A DNA stretch of 8,781 nucleotides from JBEIUO01 sp964549785. GTDB lineage: Bacteria; Planctomycetota; Phycisphaerae; Phycisphaerales; UBA1924. This document shows positions 1 to 6,848 of the stretch, in pieces (positions within the stretch are counted from its first letter, which is position 1; each line of letters starts with the position of its first letter). Location: assembly GCA_964549785.1 (NCBI GenBank), contig CAZJXA010000143.1, positions 1-8,781 on the forward strand. The letters run 5' to 3'. Both the position numbers and the translations under genes were made by a program. The notes beneath the pieces were generated by a model. That model saw only the letters and a program-made list of their open reading frames with translations, ran no database searches and was not told the origin of the DNA.

Positions 1-1569
1 ACGCCCCGATCCGTCACTTGGTCAGAGTCGGCGGACTTCCGCTTCGACGTCGAAGACGGGCGCATGACGTCGCGCCTCGCGGAAGCGTTCCTCAGCGGCA
101 CCGTGCGGGCCGCCGACCACGAGAGCGAGTTCAACGCCGCACGGGTTCAAGCCTCCTTCGACCCCGTCGGCGACAAGGGCCGGCTCTCGCGTCTCTTCCT
201 CGCGGGCCGCGCCTGGGGCAGCGACGGCGCGGGCGGCCAACTCTCCGCCAACACGATCGACGTCCGCTTCGCACCCGAGGACGCCGACTCGGCATCCTCC
301 TTCCCCGTGGACATCAGCGCCCGCGGCAACGTGGTTGGTGCCCAGCCCGAGACCGCCCTCTGGGCCGATGGGCTCGATGTCGCGCTCGCCCGAATCGACG
401 GCCGACTCGCGGCGACCCGGGCGTTCGCTTCGGGGCCCGTCTTCTATCAGAATGCCGACGGCGTCGCCGCCCAATCCGATGAACTCGTGGCGTGGCCGAC
501 CGCGCAGCGCATCGAACTCAGCGGCCCCACCGCGGCCATCAGCAAGGGGGCTTCGATGATCGCCGGCCCGGTCATCTGCATGGACGGCATGGCACGCACC
601 CTCGGCATGCCGGGTGCCGGTATCTTCGTCCACGAGTCGGGCACGGCCGAAACGCTGACGACCTCGAACGCCCAGTGGACCGGATCGATGCAGTTCGACG
701 ACGTCGCGGGCCGCCTCGTGTGCGACGGCTCCACTCGGGTAGTCTCTCACACCCGGACCGGGAAAACCGATACCAAGCGTGACACCATGGACGCTTCCCG
801 TCTGGAGATCTTCCTGTCGTCGGGGAGCGACGGTGCTGCGGGCGGGTTCTCACCAATCCCGGAATCAACCGAGCGAGGCGTGGCGCTGGTCCGCGCATTT
901 GGCGGCTCTTCGGCACCCGCCAAAGTCGAAAGCCGCTCGTACGCCGCAGATTCAGCGAATATCCCGGTGTTGCGACAATTGCTCTACCTCGAGTCGGGGT
1001 TGATCGAAGCCGACAACCTGCTCGGCGAACTTCGCGTCCCGGGCGGCGGCAAGCTGCTGGCGGTCGATCGGCGTGAGCCCGACACCTCCCCGGCCGCCGG
1101 GGGCGTCTCGGAATCCATGACCGATGCGCGGGGCAACTCGCTCTTCTCGTGGTCCGATTTCATGTCGCTGCAACGCACCACCGGTTTGGCGCGGATGCTC
1201 GGAAATGTGAAACTCGTCCACGATCGCCAGGACGGCGGCGAGCGAGTGCTGCTGGAGTGCCGTCAACTGGACGCCCGTCTCGACACCGACAACTCAGATG
1301 TAACGCGGGCTTCATCGGGCCGTCTCGCCGGTGCGGTCGCGACCGACCGGGTGTGGATGCGCTACGGCGGTCGCGAGTTGACGGGTCGGGTGCTCTCCTA
1401 CGACGCAACCACCGACGTCGTCACCGCCAACGGCGACGGCGGCGCCAACCCGGTCTCGATGCTCGACTTGGCGAAGGGCGCACCCTTCAGCGCCCAGTCG
1501 ATCGTGTGGAACCTCGCGACCAACCGCTTCGAGGCCAAGCAGATCAGCCCAATCGTCATGCCGCGGTGA
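1..1569 (+). CDS. OstA/LptA-like protein, C-terminal part (5' end outside window)
   Basis: The reading frame is open from the first base (TPRSVTWSESADFRF...) to the TGA at 1567-1569, giving 522 visible residues. The true start lies left of the window, so the ATG at 64 is just an internal methionine. The sequence is almost all short beta-strand-like segments in a repeating pattern: a motif such as ADELV, MDASRLEIFL or ECRQLDARLD, then a strand, then a phrase such as LAGAVATDRVWMRYGGRELTG. This is the style of OstA/LptA/LptC beta-jellyroll domains, which carry lipopolysaccharide across the periplasm. No membrane segment is visible in this part. The protein is far longer than E. coli LptA (about 185 residues), as expected for a multi-repeat version. 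Assignment rests on fold-like pattern and not on a catalytic motif, so the family call is moderate and the exact role is inferred. It converges with the lipoprotein gene across a 56-base gap. Confidence 0.6.
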   Translation, partial: TPRSVTWSESADFRFDVEDGRMTSRLAEAFLSGTVRAADHESEFNAARVQASFDPVGDKGRLSRLFLAGRAWGSDGAGGQLSANTIDVRFAPEDADSASSFPVDISARGNVVGAQPETALWADGLDVALARIDGRLAATRAFASGPVFYQNADGVAAQSDELVAWPTAQRIELSGPTAAISKGASMIAGPVICMDGMARTLGMPGAGIFVHESGTAETLTTSNAQWTGSMQFDDVAGRLVCDGSTRVVSHTRTGKTDTKRDTMDASRLEIFLSSGSDGAAGGFSPIPESTERGVALVRAFGGSSAPAKVESRSYAADSANIPVLRQLLYLESGLIEADNLLGELRVPGGGKLLAVDRREPDTSPAAGGVSESMTDARGNSLFSWSDFMSLQRTTGLARMLGNVKLVHDRQDGGERVLLECRQLDARLDTDNSDVTRASSGRLAGAVATDRVWMRYGGRELTGRVLSYDATTDVVTANGDGGANPVSMLDLAKGAPFSAQSIVWNLATNRFEAKQISPIVMPR

Positions 1570-1635
1570 GGCAGATGCCAGATGCACGATGCCAGACGCC
1601 AGATAAGCCCATCAACAGATTTGGATCACCGCGGC
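1560..1635. repeat. 10-bp inverted repeat containing both convergent stop codons
   Basis: GCCGCGGTGA at 1560-1569 is exactly complementary to TCACCGCGGC at 1626-1635. Each arm holds the last sense codons and the TGA stop of one of two convergent genes, and both proteins end in Pro-Arg. The 56-base interval between the arms has no U-tract. It could fold as a long-loop bidirectional stem that helps end transcription. The core CCGCGG is itself a palindrome, which makes a chance match easier. Confidence 0.4.
1574..1604. repeat. short degenerate direct repeat between convergent genes
   Basis: GATGCCAGA occurs at 1574-1582 and again at 1588-1596, a 14-base period, followed by the related CGCCAGAT at 1597-1604. 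The array fills most of the 56-base gap between the OstA-like gene and the lipoprotein gene. No function can be read from it. It resembles a small decayed tandem repeat of the sort found in non-coding spacers. Confidence 0.4.
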
Positions 1636-2321
1636 TTCAGGATCTTTTCGTCCGCGGGTGGTGTATCACGCTCAGGTTTCGCGCCGCCCGGCACGAACCA
1701 GCGCAAGCGATAGTTCCCGTCCTCCATCACCATGTCGAACCCTGAGTAGACGAGGTCGCGGGCGGTGACGTCGTCCAGGGCGACTCGCTTGACCCGGTTC
1801 CCGACGGGCTTGATAAACACACCCGGGGTATATTCGCCCAGGGGCATGCGGTTAAAGAGTTCCTGGATGTCATCGAAGCGGGCTAACAGCGTCTCAAATG
1901 CCTCGGTGGGGACCTTGCCGCGGGCCGCAAACTCCTCCCGCGTCACTTGGCTGAGAACCTGATCGGCGAAGAGTTCCTTCTCGTCCCTCACGAGCGCGTT
2001 ATAAATATGCACCATGAGGTGGCGGCCCGTTTTGGCGGTAAGCGTGGTCGTGCCGTCGGCGTTCTCCACTTCGATCTTGTTACCCTCGACCTTGGTCGGG
2101 TCTTTGTAGTCGCCGAGATCACGCACGACGCGGGTGTTCGACTCGGCCCCCGGCAACCCGCCGAGCATCGGGTCGTAGCGGACGACCCGGCTCTCGCACC
2201 CCGCGACCAGTGCGACGGCCGCGACGCCCAGCAGCAGACGCCCGCACCCGGCGGCTCCACCTTCCCCGAACTGATTCCATCGCACTCGCATCGGTTGCTC
2301 GCCTCGCGCAAAAGTCACCAT
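1626..2321 (-). CDS. putative lipoprotein of unknown function
   Basis: A 231-residue protein with an export signal: a basic N-terminal region, a hydrophobic core (LLLGVAAVALVA) and a lipobox LVAGC, with Cys42 as the likely lipidated residue. The mature part is soluble and mixed alpha/beta, with segments such as HLMVHIYNALVRDEKELF and a strand-rich end (YRLRWFVPGG) before a charged, Pro-rich tail. I do not recognise the family. The ATG at 2321-2319 overlaps the nadB stop by one base (TGATG), which favours translational coupling. A second ATG at 2291, ten codons later, gives a more usual 32-residue signal and has GAGG upstream, so it is a fair alternative start. The open frame extends upstream to 2630 inside nadB, but that part is nadB shadow. 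An envelope location is supported; the job is unknown. Confidence 0.75.
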   Translation of the reverse strand: MVTFARGEQPMRVRWNQFGEGGAAGCGRLLLGVAAVALVAGCESRVVRYDPMLGGLPGAESNTRVVRDLGDYKDPTKVEGNKIEVENADGTTTLTAKTGRHLMVHIYNALVRDEKELFADQVLSQVTREEFAARGKVPTEAFETLLARFDDIQELFNRMPLGEYTPGVFIKPVGNRVKRVALDDVTARDLVYSGFDMVMEDGNYRLRWFVPGGAKPERDTPPADEKILKPR

Positions 2322-4003
2322 CACGGGTCCGCCCGCGACAACTGACCCACGGGCACGGCAACGGGCTCGGCCCTGCCCCGCCGCCAGCAGTCGTGCATCG
2401 CGAACGTCTCGGAGGTCGCCGGGTAGTCCGTGCGATCGTGACACCCCCGGCTTTCGAGCCGCCACTGCGCAGAACGGGCCACCAGCGCGCCCGCCAACAG
2501 CAGGTTCTGGGTTTCCCACCCTTGCGGATCGTCGAATATCTTGTCGAGGGTGTACCGTGCCCAAAAGTCCAGCATTTCGACGACGCCCCCCAGTTTCTCG
2601 CCGGTACGCTCGATCCCCACGTTCTTCCACATCGCGCTGCGCACGCTGGAGCGCACGTCGGCCAAGTCCAGTTCGCCCCGGTCGCTGGGGCGGATATCGC
2701 TGACAATCGAGAGCGGGCTGGGGCGGGGGTCGGCCCCATTACGTCCGTTCGCCGTCCTGCTCTCGGCCGCCGCATGCCCGGCGATCTTCCCAAACACGAG
2801 CCCTTCGAGCAGCGAGTTGCTGGCCAGGCGGTTCGCGCCGTGGAGCCCCGTCGCCGAGACTTCGCCCGCGGCGAAGAGACCGGGGACGTCCGTGCGGGCA
2901 CTCCCATCGGTCCGCACCCCGCCCACCATGTAGTGGGCCGCAGGGTGCACGGGGATCAGATCAACCTCAGGATTGAGGTCAAAGCGTTTCAAGAGGGCCT
3001 GAATCTCCGGGAAGCGGGCCCCGAAGTCGGCGAGGTGCCGGCAATCGAGCCAGACGTGCTGGCCGCCTTGCTTGGCGATCTGCCGAACGATGGCCCCGCT
3101 CACCACGTCGCGCGGGGCGAGTTCCGCGAGCGGATGGACCTGCTGCATGAACCGGCGACCGGCGTCATCGAGCAGAAACCCGCCGTGGCCGCGGACGGCC
3201 TCGGTGATCAGGGCGCGGCTGGCACCGGCGAGGTAAAGCGTGGTCGGATGAAACTGCACGAATGCCATGTCGCACAGCGTGGCCCCGGCCCGGTAGGCCA
3301 TCGCCAGGCCGTCGGCGGTCGCGAGTGGCGGGTTCGTGGTTTCCCGGTACAGAACGCCCGCGCCGCCGCTCGCGAGGATCGTCGATTTAGCCCAGATCAT
3401 CTGCAGGCCGAACTTGGGGTGGTGCGTGATCGCGCCGACGACCGGTGCCCCGGGCCCGTTGCTGGGCGTGATCAGATCCAGCGCGAAGCACTTCTCGAAC
3501 ACCCGTACGTTGGCGAGCGTGCGGGTTTTCTCGTTCAGGCACCGCTGCAGTTCCTTGCCCGTGGCGTCGCCCCCGGCATGAACGATCCGTGAGGCCGAGT
3601 GCCCGCCCTCGCGCCCCAACAGCGGCCGACCCGCCGCATCCATGTCGAGCCTCATCCCCCACGAGATCAACTCTTCGAGCAGCCCGGGTCCGCGCTCCAC
3701 CACAAGATCAACAACCGTAGCCTCGCACAACCCCGCACCCGCCGTCCGCGTGTCCTCCGCGTGCGAAAGAAACCCATCGCCCGGGTCCATGACGCTCGAG
3801 ATTCCCCCTTGCGCCCAGGCCGTGTTGGTGTTCTTGAGTTCGCCCTTCGAGAGCACAATCACCTCGCCGTGCTCGGACGCGGCGATGGCGGCCCGCAGCC
3901 CCGCCACCCCGCCCCCGATCACCAGCGTGTCGGTGAAAATCTGCGGCAGCAGAGTCGAACGAAAAGGAATCAGATACCGGCGTTGATCGAAAAGTTTTTC
4001 CAT
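2321..4003 (-). CDS. nadB: L-aspartate oxidase (NadB)
   Basis: A 560-residue flavoprotein that oxidises L-aspartate to iminoaspartate, which NadA then condenses with dihydroxyacetone phosphate to quinolinate in NAD synthesis. The FAD-binding Rossmann motif IGGGVAGL spans about residues 29-36, followed by VIVLSKG (48-54) and AQGGI (64-68). Residues equivalent to the E. coli NadB active site are present: Glu132 in REGGHS, His252 in FHPT, Arg298 in ELAPRD, His357 in PAAHY and Arg392 in GANR. The FAD-contacting C-terminal motif GLHGANRLASNSLLE and the NadB-like ending ESRGCHDRTDYP are intact. This ending and the overall pattern separate it from succinate dehydrogenase flavoprotein. Length is close to the family norm, slightly long. 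The start has only a weak ribosome site. It lies 24 bases downstream of the DinB-like gene and is coupled to the lipoprotein gene. No nadA or nadC is in view. Confidence 0.96.
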   Translation of the reverse strand: MEKLFDQRRYLIPFRSTLLPQIFTDTLVIGGGVAGLRAAIAASEHGEVIVLSKGELKNTNTAWAQGGISSVMDPGDGFLSHAEDTRTAGAGLCEATVVDLVVERGPGLLEELISWGMRLDMDAAGRPLLGREGGHSASRIVHAGGDATGKELQRCLNEKTRTLANVRVFEKCFALDLITPSNGPGAPVVGAITHHPKFGLQMIWAKSTILASGGAGVLYRETTNPPLATADGLAMAYRAGATLCDMAFVQFHPTTLYLAGASRALITEAVRGHGGFLLDDAGRRFMQQVHPLAELAPRDVVSGAIVRQIAKQGGQHVWLDCRHLADFGARFPEIQALLKRFDLNPEVDLIPVHPAAHYMVGGVRTDGSARTDVPGLFAAGEVSATGLHGANRLASNSLLEGLVFGKIAGHAAAESRTANGRNGADPRPSPLSIVSDIRPSDRGELDLADVRSSVRSAMWKNVGIERTGEKLGGVVEMLDFWARYTLDKIFDDPQGWETQNLLLAGALVARSAQWRLESRGCHDRTDYPATSETFAMHDCWRRGRAEPVAVPVGQLSRADP

Positions 4004-4027
4004 GGGTGGAGTTGGGCGCGCTACGCC

Positions 4028-4762
4028 TCAGCCGCATCCGCAACCGCTGCCGCATGAACCCGCGGGGGCGGGCGTTTGGTCCGCGGGCCCCAGCATCCGA
4101 TCAAGTTTCCTCGTCAGAAACCCCGCGTGGTGCTCGAGGTGCCAGGCATACATCGCCACGATGCGGCGGACGGTCTGCGGGCCTTTGGTCGGGTGCATCC
4201 CGGCCCGATCGAGTTGCTCTTCGCTCAGCGTCATGAGCCATTGCCCGGTCCATTGACGCAGCGTGTGGATCGTCGCCATCGGGCCGCCCAAGGCGCTCAT
4301 CACGCGGGCATGATCGCCTTCGGCGTCGTCCGCGTGGCCCTCATGATTGTTTCCGTACAGGTTGCCATCGACAAACGCGTTTTCGTCCCACTCGGCAAAC
4401 ACCGGATGGTCTTCCGCGACCGCCCTCCGCATGCGGTGCACCGCGGCCAGGTCGGCATCGGCGAGGTGGCCCAGCAACACCCGCACCGGCCAGCGACCCA
4501 CCTCCGCGTCCGGGAGAAAGGCCATGTCGATCTGCGCTTCCGTCAGGTCAAAAATCCGGCGATCGAAGGCCTCGATGCCGCGCCGGAAGCGCGAAATCAG
4601 CGCGAGCGACGGGAGCCCCTCCAGCTGCTCCACGGTCATCGCGACCATCGGCGCTCCGGCTTTACACCCGCATCCCCCGGACTGAGCGGCGGCCTCCGCA
4701 CCCCCACAACAGCCCGAAGGGGCTCCGGAATCTCCCTTGCAACACTCGCTCGATGCGGACAT
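4028..4762 (-). CDS. DinB-family protein with cysteine-rich N- and C-terminal tails
   Basis: A 244-residue cytoplasmic protein whose core (about residues 43-225) matches the DinB/YfiT-like four-helix bundle. It has GHLADADLAAVHRMR around His99 and WHLEHHAGFL with His208 and His212, the three histidines that usually bind a divalent metal in this fold. Members include metal-dependent hydrolases and thiol-S-transferases, and the substrate here cannot be told. Both ends carry unusual Gly/Ser/Cys extensions: cysteines 7, 8, 18, 19, 31 and 33 at the N-terminus, and 237, 241 and 243 in the closing SCGSGCGCG. The tails look suited to metal or thiol chemistry (inference). The ATG at 4762 is supported by an AAGGGA ribosome site six bases upstream, so the N-terminal tail is probably translated. 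It precedes nadB by 24 bases and is divergent from the thioesterase gene. Confidence 0.85.
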   Translation of the reverse strand: MSASSECCKGDSGAPSGCCGGAEAAAQSGGCGCKAGAPMVAMTVEQLEGLPSLALISRFRRGIEAFDRRIFDLTEAQIDMAFLPDAEVGRWPVRVLLGHLADADLAAVHRMRRAVAEDHPVFAEWDENAFVDGNLYGNNHEGHADDAEGDHARVMSALGGPMATIHTLRQWTGQWLMTLSEEQLDRAGMHPTKGPQTVRRIVAMYAWHLEHHAGFLTRKLDRMLGPADQTPAPAGSCGSGCGCG

Positions 4763-4768
4763 GGTCGT

Positions 4769-4775
4769 TCCCTTC
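4769..4775 (-). promoter_or_regulatory. ribosome binding site for the DinB-like gene
   Basis: Read on the minus strand, GAAGGGA ends six bases before the ATG at 4762. It is one of the clearest Shine-Dalgarno sites in the window. It fixes the start upstream of the cysteine-rich tail and argues against the later Met39 as start. Confidence 0.6.
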
Positions 4776-4857
4776 GTTCACTGGCACACGCTTCTCAACG
4801 TCAACGATAGGTTCGGCGGAGATGAATCCCCCGATTCAGGCCGTACGCTCCCCGTCT

Positions 4858-5247
4858 ATGCCCGACGCCCCGCAACGCCGCCTGTCACTCCGCGTGGTCA
4901 CCATGCCCAAGGACACCAATCATTATGGAACAATCTTCGGCGGTGTGATCCTGTCGTACATCGATCAGGCGGGCTTTGTCGAGGCCCGCACGCACGGAGC
5001 ACACCGCTGGGTCACCGCCGCGATCGACCGTGTGGATTTCAAGGCCCCCGTCGGCCTGGGCGATGTGGTCAATTTTTTCACGACCACCACGCGGGCCGGG
5101 ATGAGTTCGGTCACCATGATGGTGGAGGTGGAAGCCGAGCGGTATCACACAGGCGAAACCGTCCCCGTGACCAGCGCCTCCTTGACGATGGTGGCGGTCG
5201 ATGAGACGGGGAAGGCGATCCCCTTCCGGTCGCCGGCAACGGTCTAA
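4858..5247 (+). CDS. acyl-CoA thioesterase, YciA-type hotdog fold
   Basis: A 129-residue protein of the hotdog-fold acyl-CoA thioesterase family, which cleaves acyl-CoA to free acid and CoA in the cytoplasm. The YciA signature is clear: LRVVTMPKDTNHYGTIFGG (residues 11-29), where YciA proteins have L-R-x-L-A-M-P-x-D-T-N-x-x-G-D-I-F-G-G, followed by SYIDQAGF with Asp36 as the likely catalytic acid. Later family features are FKAPVGLGDVV (61-71) and the closing strand LTMVAVDETGKAIP (109-122). The start at 4858 is chosen because it gives the family's usual short lead before the first strand. In-frame ATGs at 4822 and 4753 would add 12 or 35 residues, and none of the three has a convincing ribosome site at normal spacing. 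It is transcribed away from the DinB-like gene and toward the peptidase gene. Substrate chain length is not predictable from sequence. Confidence 0.9.
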   Translation: MPDAPQRRLSLRVVTMPKDTNHYGTIFGGVILSYIDQAGFVEARTHGAHRWVTAAIDRVDFKAPVGLGDVVNFFTTTTRAGMSSVTMMVEVEAERYHTGETVPVTSASLTMVAVDETGKAIPFRSPATV

Positions 5248-5310
5248 CGGCGGTCTACCACGGAGGCCCAGAGACCGCCGGGTCCGGTCGGAGCGTGGCG
5301 ACCGCTCGAC
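5248..5310. terminator. two hairpins between convergent genes, possible terminator
   Basis: Directly after the thioesterase stop, CGGCGGTCT (5248-5256) pairs perfectly with AGACCGCCG (5272-5280) across a 15-base loop. A second stem follows: GTC-GAGCG (5287-5289 and 5291-5295, G5290 bulged) with CGCTC-GAC (5303-5310). Neither is followed by a T-run on either strand, so this is not a textbook intrinsic terminator. Its position between convergent stops makes a transcription-end role plausible. Confidence 0.4.
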
Positions 5311-5348
5311 GCCTATGCGCCTTTCGGGGCACGTCGCGACCGACGCGA

Positions 5349-6848
5349 TCATTTCTCCAGCAGCACGCACTCCGCTTCGCCGTGCCGTTTGCCGCGCCGA
5401 TACGCCACGGGCACCGTGTCGCCGGGTTTGAGCGAGCCCAGCACCCGCACCAGTTCGGCCATGTCTCGGGTCGGGCGATGGTTGACCGACGTGATGTGGT
5501 CCCCAAACTTCAGCCCCTTGACCGCCGAACGCTTGCCCGAAAAGCCCACGATCCGCAGACCATCACCCGAACCCGATTCCACTTCAACCCCCAAACTCGC
5601 CATCCCGGGCTTGATCTCCTCCGCCACGCTCGGCAACGCCCGCAGCCACGTCCGAAACTCGCGATCGACTTCCGACAATGGCTTGCCAAAGGCCTCCTCG
5701 AACGCCGCCCGACCAGTCGGTTCCTGATCGAAACCCTTCGTGAACGAGTTGTACCACGCTTCCAGCAGTTTCCGCTCGCTTAAAAATAGAAAAAGCGCCC
5801 GCGCCTGGGCGTAATTGGCCAGCGGCCGCGATCCCGTGAACTTGATCTGCGGCAACGACAAAAACCGCTCGAGCGGCATCAGCCCCGCCCCCTTTTCCAT
5901 CCGCTTGGCGATGTTCGTCCGCCACGAGGTCGCCGGGATCAGCACCCCGTCGGCGCCCACGTCGTAGTCCTCCACCAGGCTGCACAAGCCCTCCATCACC
6001 CAGATCGGGTGGCGCTGGCCGCGCCGGTCCATGTCGCGCCAGTGCAGGACATGGAAGAACTCGTGGCGGAGCGTGCTGCCCAGGTCCATCGCGATCAACT
6101 GCCGCGAATCATGGTCGTACGACCCGCCGATCCCCGAGAGCCCTTCGACCGCGTCCGGGCCGAACTTGGTTATCACCCAACGCGTGAAGTCCCGCGACGT
6201 CGGCAGGACCACCGTCACCCAAGGTTCCAACTTCGACGCCTCGCGGCCCAGGACGCCCCTCAGGACACCCGTGTCGGCCCACACCGCCAGCGCTGAGAGT
6301 TCGGCCCGCGCTCCCTCAAACGTCCCGGCGTCAAAGGCCGAGCGATAGGTGAGGCGCAGCGCCTCATCCGGCGTGGTCGTGTACCCGCTGGTGTACACCG
6401 ATTCAACGTGCTTCACGTTCGCATCGCGACGGGCCTCGAGCACCTTCGGCCACTGCGAAACCACCTCGGCGATCTCCGGGCGATCAAGAAGCGGGATCAT
6501 CGCCCCGTCCCGCTGCATCCCCCGCAGGTCGCTGAAGCCCTCCTCGATGGATTCGAGCAGCATCAGAGCGGCCTCGTCCGCATCACCCGAGAGCGACAGC
6601 GCACACGCCAGGTTGTAGGTCACGATGAAATCGCCCGGACGCAGGCGGCGCTCGCGCGCAAAAAGCCCGGCTGCTTCGCCAAACCTCCCTTCACCGAAGG
6701 CGGCCCGCGCATCTCGACCGATGCTCGCGTCGTCGGGTTCGGAAAGCGTGGTCGTCTTCGCGACGTCCGACCCGGCCGGTTGGGCCCGTGCCACGAGCAC
6801 CACCGAGCATGCCCCGATCGCGACGCAAAGATGAAGTCGAAACCTCAC
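5349..6848 (-). CDS. exported HExxH metallopeptidase with C-terminal PDZ domain
   Basis: A 499-residue protein that begins with a signal peptide (MRFRLHLCVAIGACSVVLVARA, likely cut near residue 22), so it acts outside the cytoplasm. Residues 42-105 look like tetratricopeptide-type helices (GRFGEAAGLFARERRLRPGD, then YNLACALSLSGDADEA). The zinc site is LRHEFFHVLHW with His262, Glu263 and His266. Glu286 in WVMEGLCSLVED is the probable third ligand, a gluzincin layout like the peptidase MA group. Residues about 417-499 form a PDZ-like domain (VKGLKFGDHITSVNHRPTR, then SLKPGDTVPVAYRRG). Translation starts at GTG, overlapping the purN stop as GTGA, with GGGGGGAG seven bases upstream. The fold class is well supported, but the target is unknown. 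Cys14 gives a weak lipobox-like site, but the hydrophobic stretch continues past it, so ordinary signal peptidase cleavage is more likely. Confidence 0.85.
   Translation of the reverse strand: MRFRLHLCVAIGACSVVLVARAQPAGSDVAKTTTLSEPDDASIGRDARAAFGEGRFGEAAGLFARERRLRPGDFIVTYNLACALSLSGDADEAALMLLESIEEGFSDLRGMQRDGAMIPLLDRPEIAEVVSQWPKVLEARRDANVKHVESVYTSGYTTTPDEALRLTYRSAFDAGTFEGARAELSALAVWADTGVLRGVLGREASKLEPWVTVVLPTSRDFTRWVITKFGPDAVEGLSGIGGSYDHDSRQLIAMDLGSTLRHEFFHVLHWRDMDRRGQRHPIWVMEGLCSLVEDYDVGADGVLIPATSWRTNIAKRMEKGAGLMPLERFLSLPQIKFTGSRPLANYAQARALFLFLSERKLLEAWYNSFTKGFDQEPTGRAAFEEAFGKPLSEVDREFRTWLRALPSVAEEIKPGMASLGVEVESGSGDGLRIVGFSGKRSAVKGLKFGDHITSVNHRPTRDMAELVRVLGSLKPGDTVPVAYRRGKRHGEAECVLLEK

Noticed and set aside
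22..750. Minus-strand open frame opposite the OstA-like gene
   Set aside because: It is a Gly/Arg/Ala-rich shadow with no family resemblance. The plus frame shows regular beta-strand repeats and runs through the window edge.
1574..1604. Short repeats considered as a CRISPR remnant
   Set aside because: The units are only 8-9 bases with no spacer of constant size, and no cas gene is nearby.
2322..2630. Upstream extension of the lipoprotein frame into nadB
   Set aside because: The extension would put about 100 Arg/Gly-rich residues before the signal peptide and overlaps the conserved end of NadB. The signal and lipobox require a start at 2321 or 2291.
2210..3592. 460-codon open frame on the plus strand opposite nadB
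   Set aside because: It lies antisense to an unmistakable NadB. Its Arg/Pro/His-rich composition with no domain is typical of the mirror frame of a gene with strong G/C third positions.
4776..4804. TTGACG (minus strand, 4804-4799) as a -35 box for the DinB-nadB unit
   Set aside because: At the proper 17-base spacing the -10 position reads GTGAAC, which matches the consensus at only two bases.
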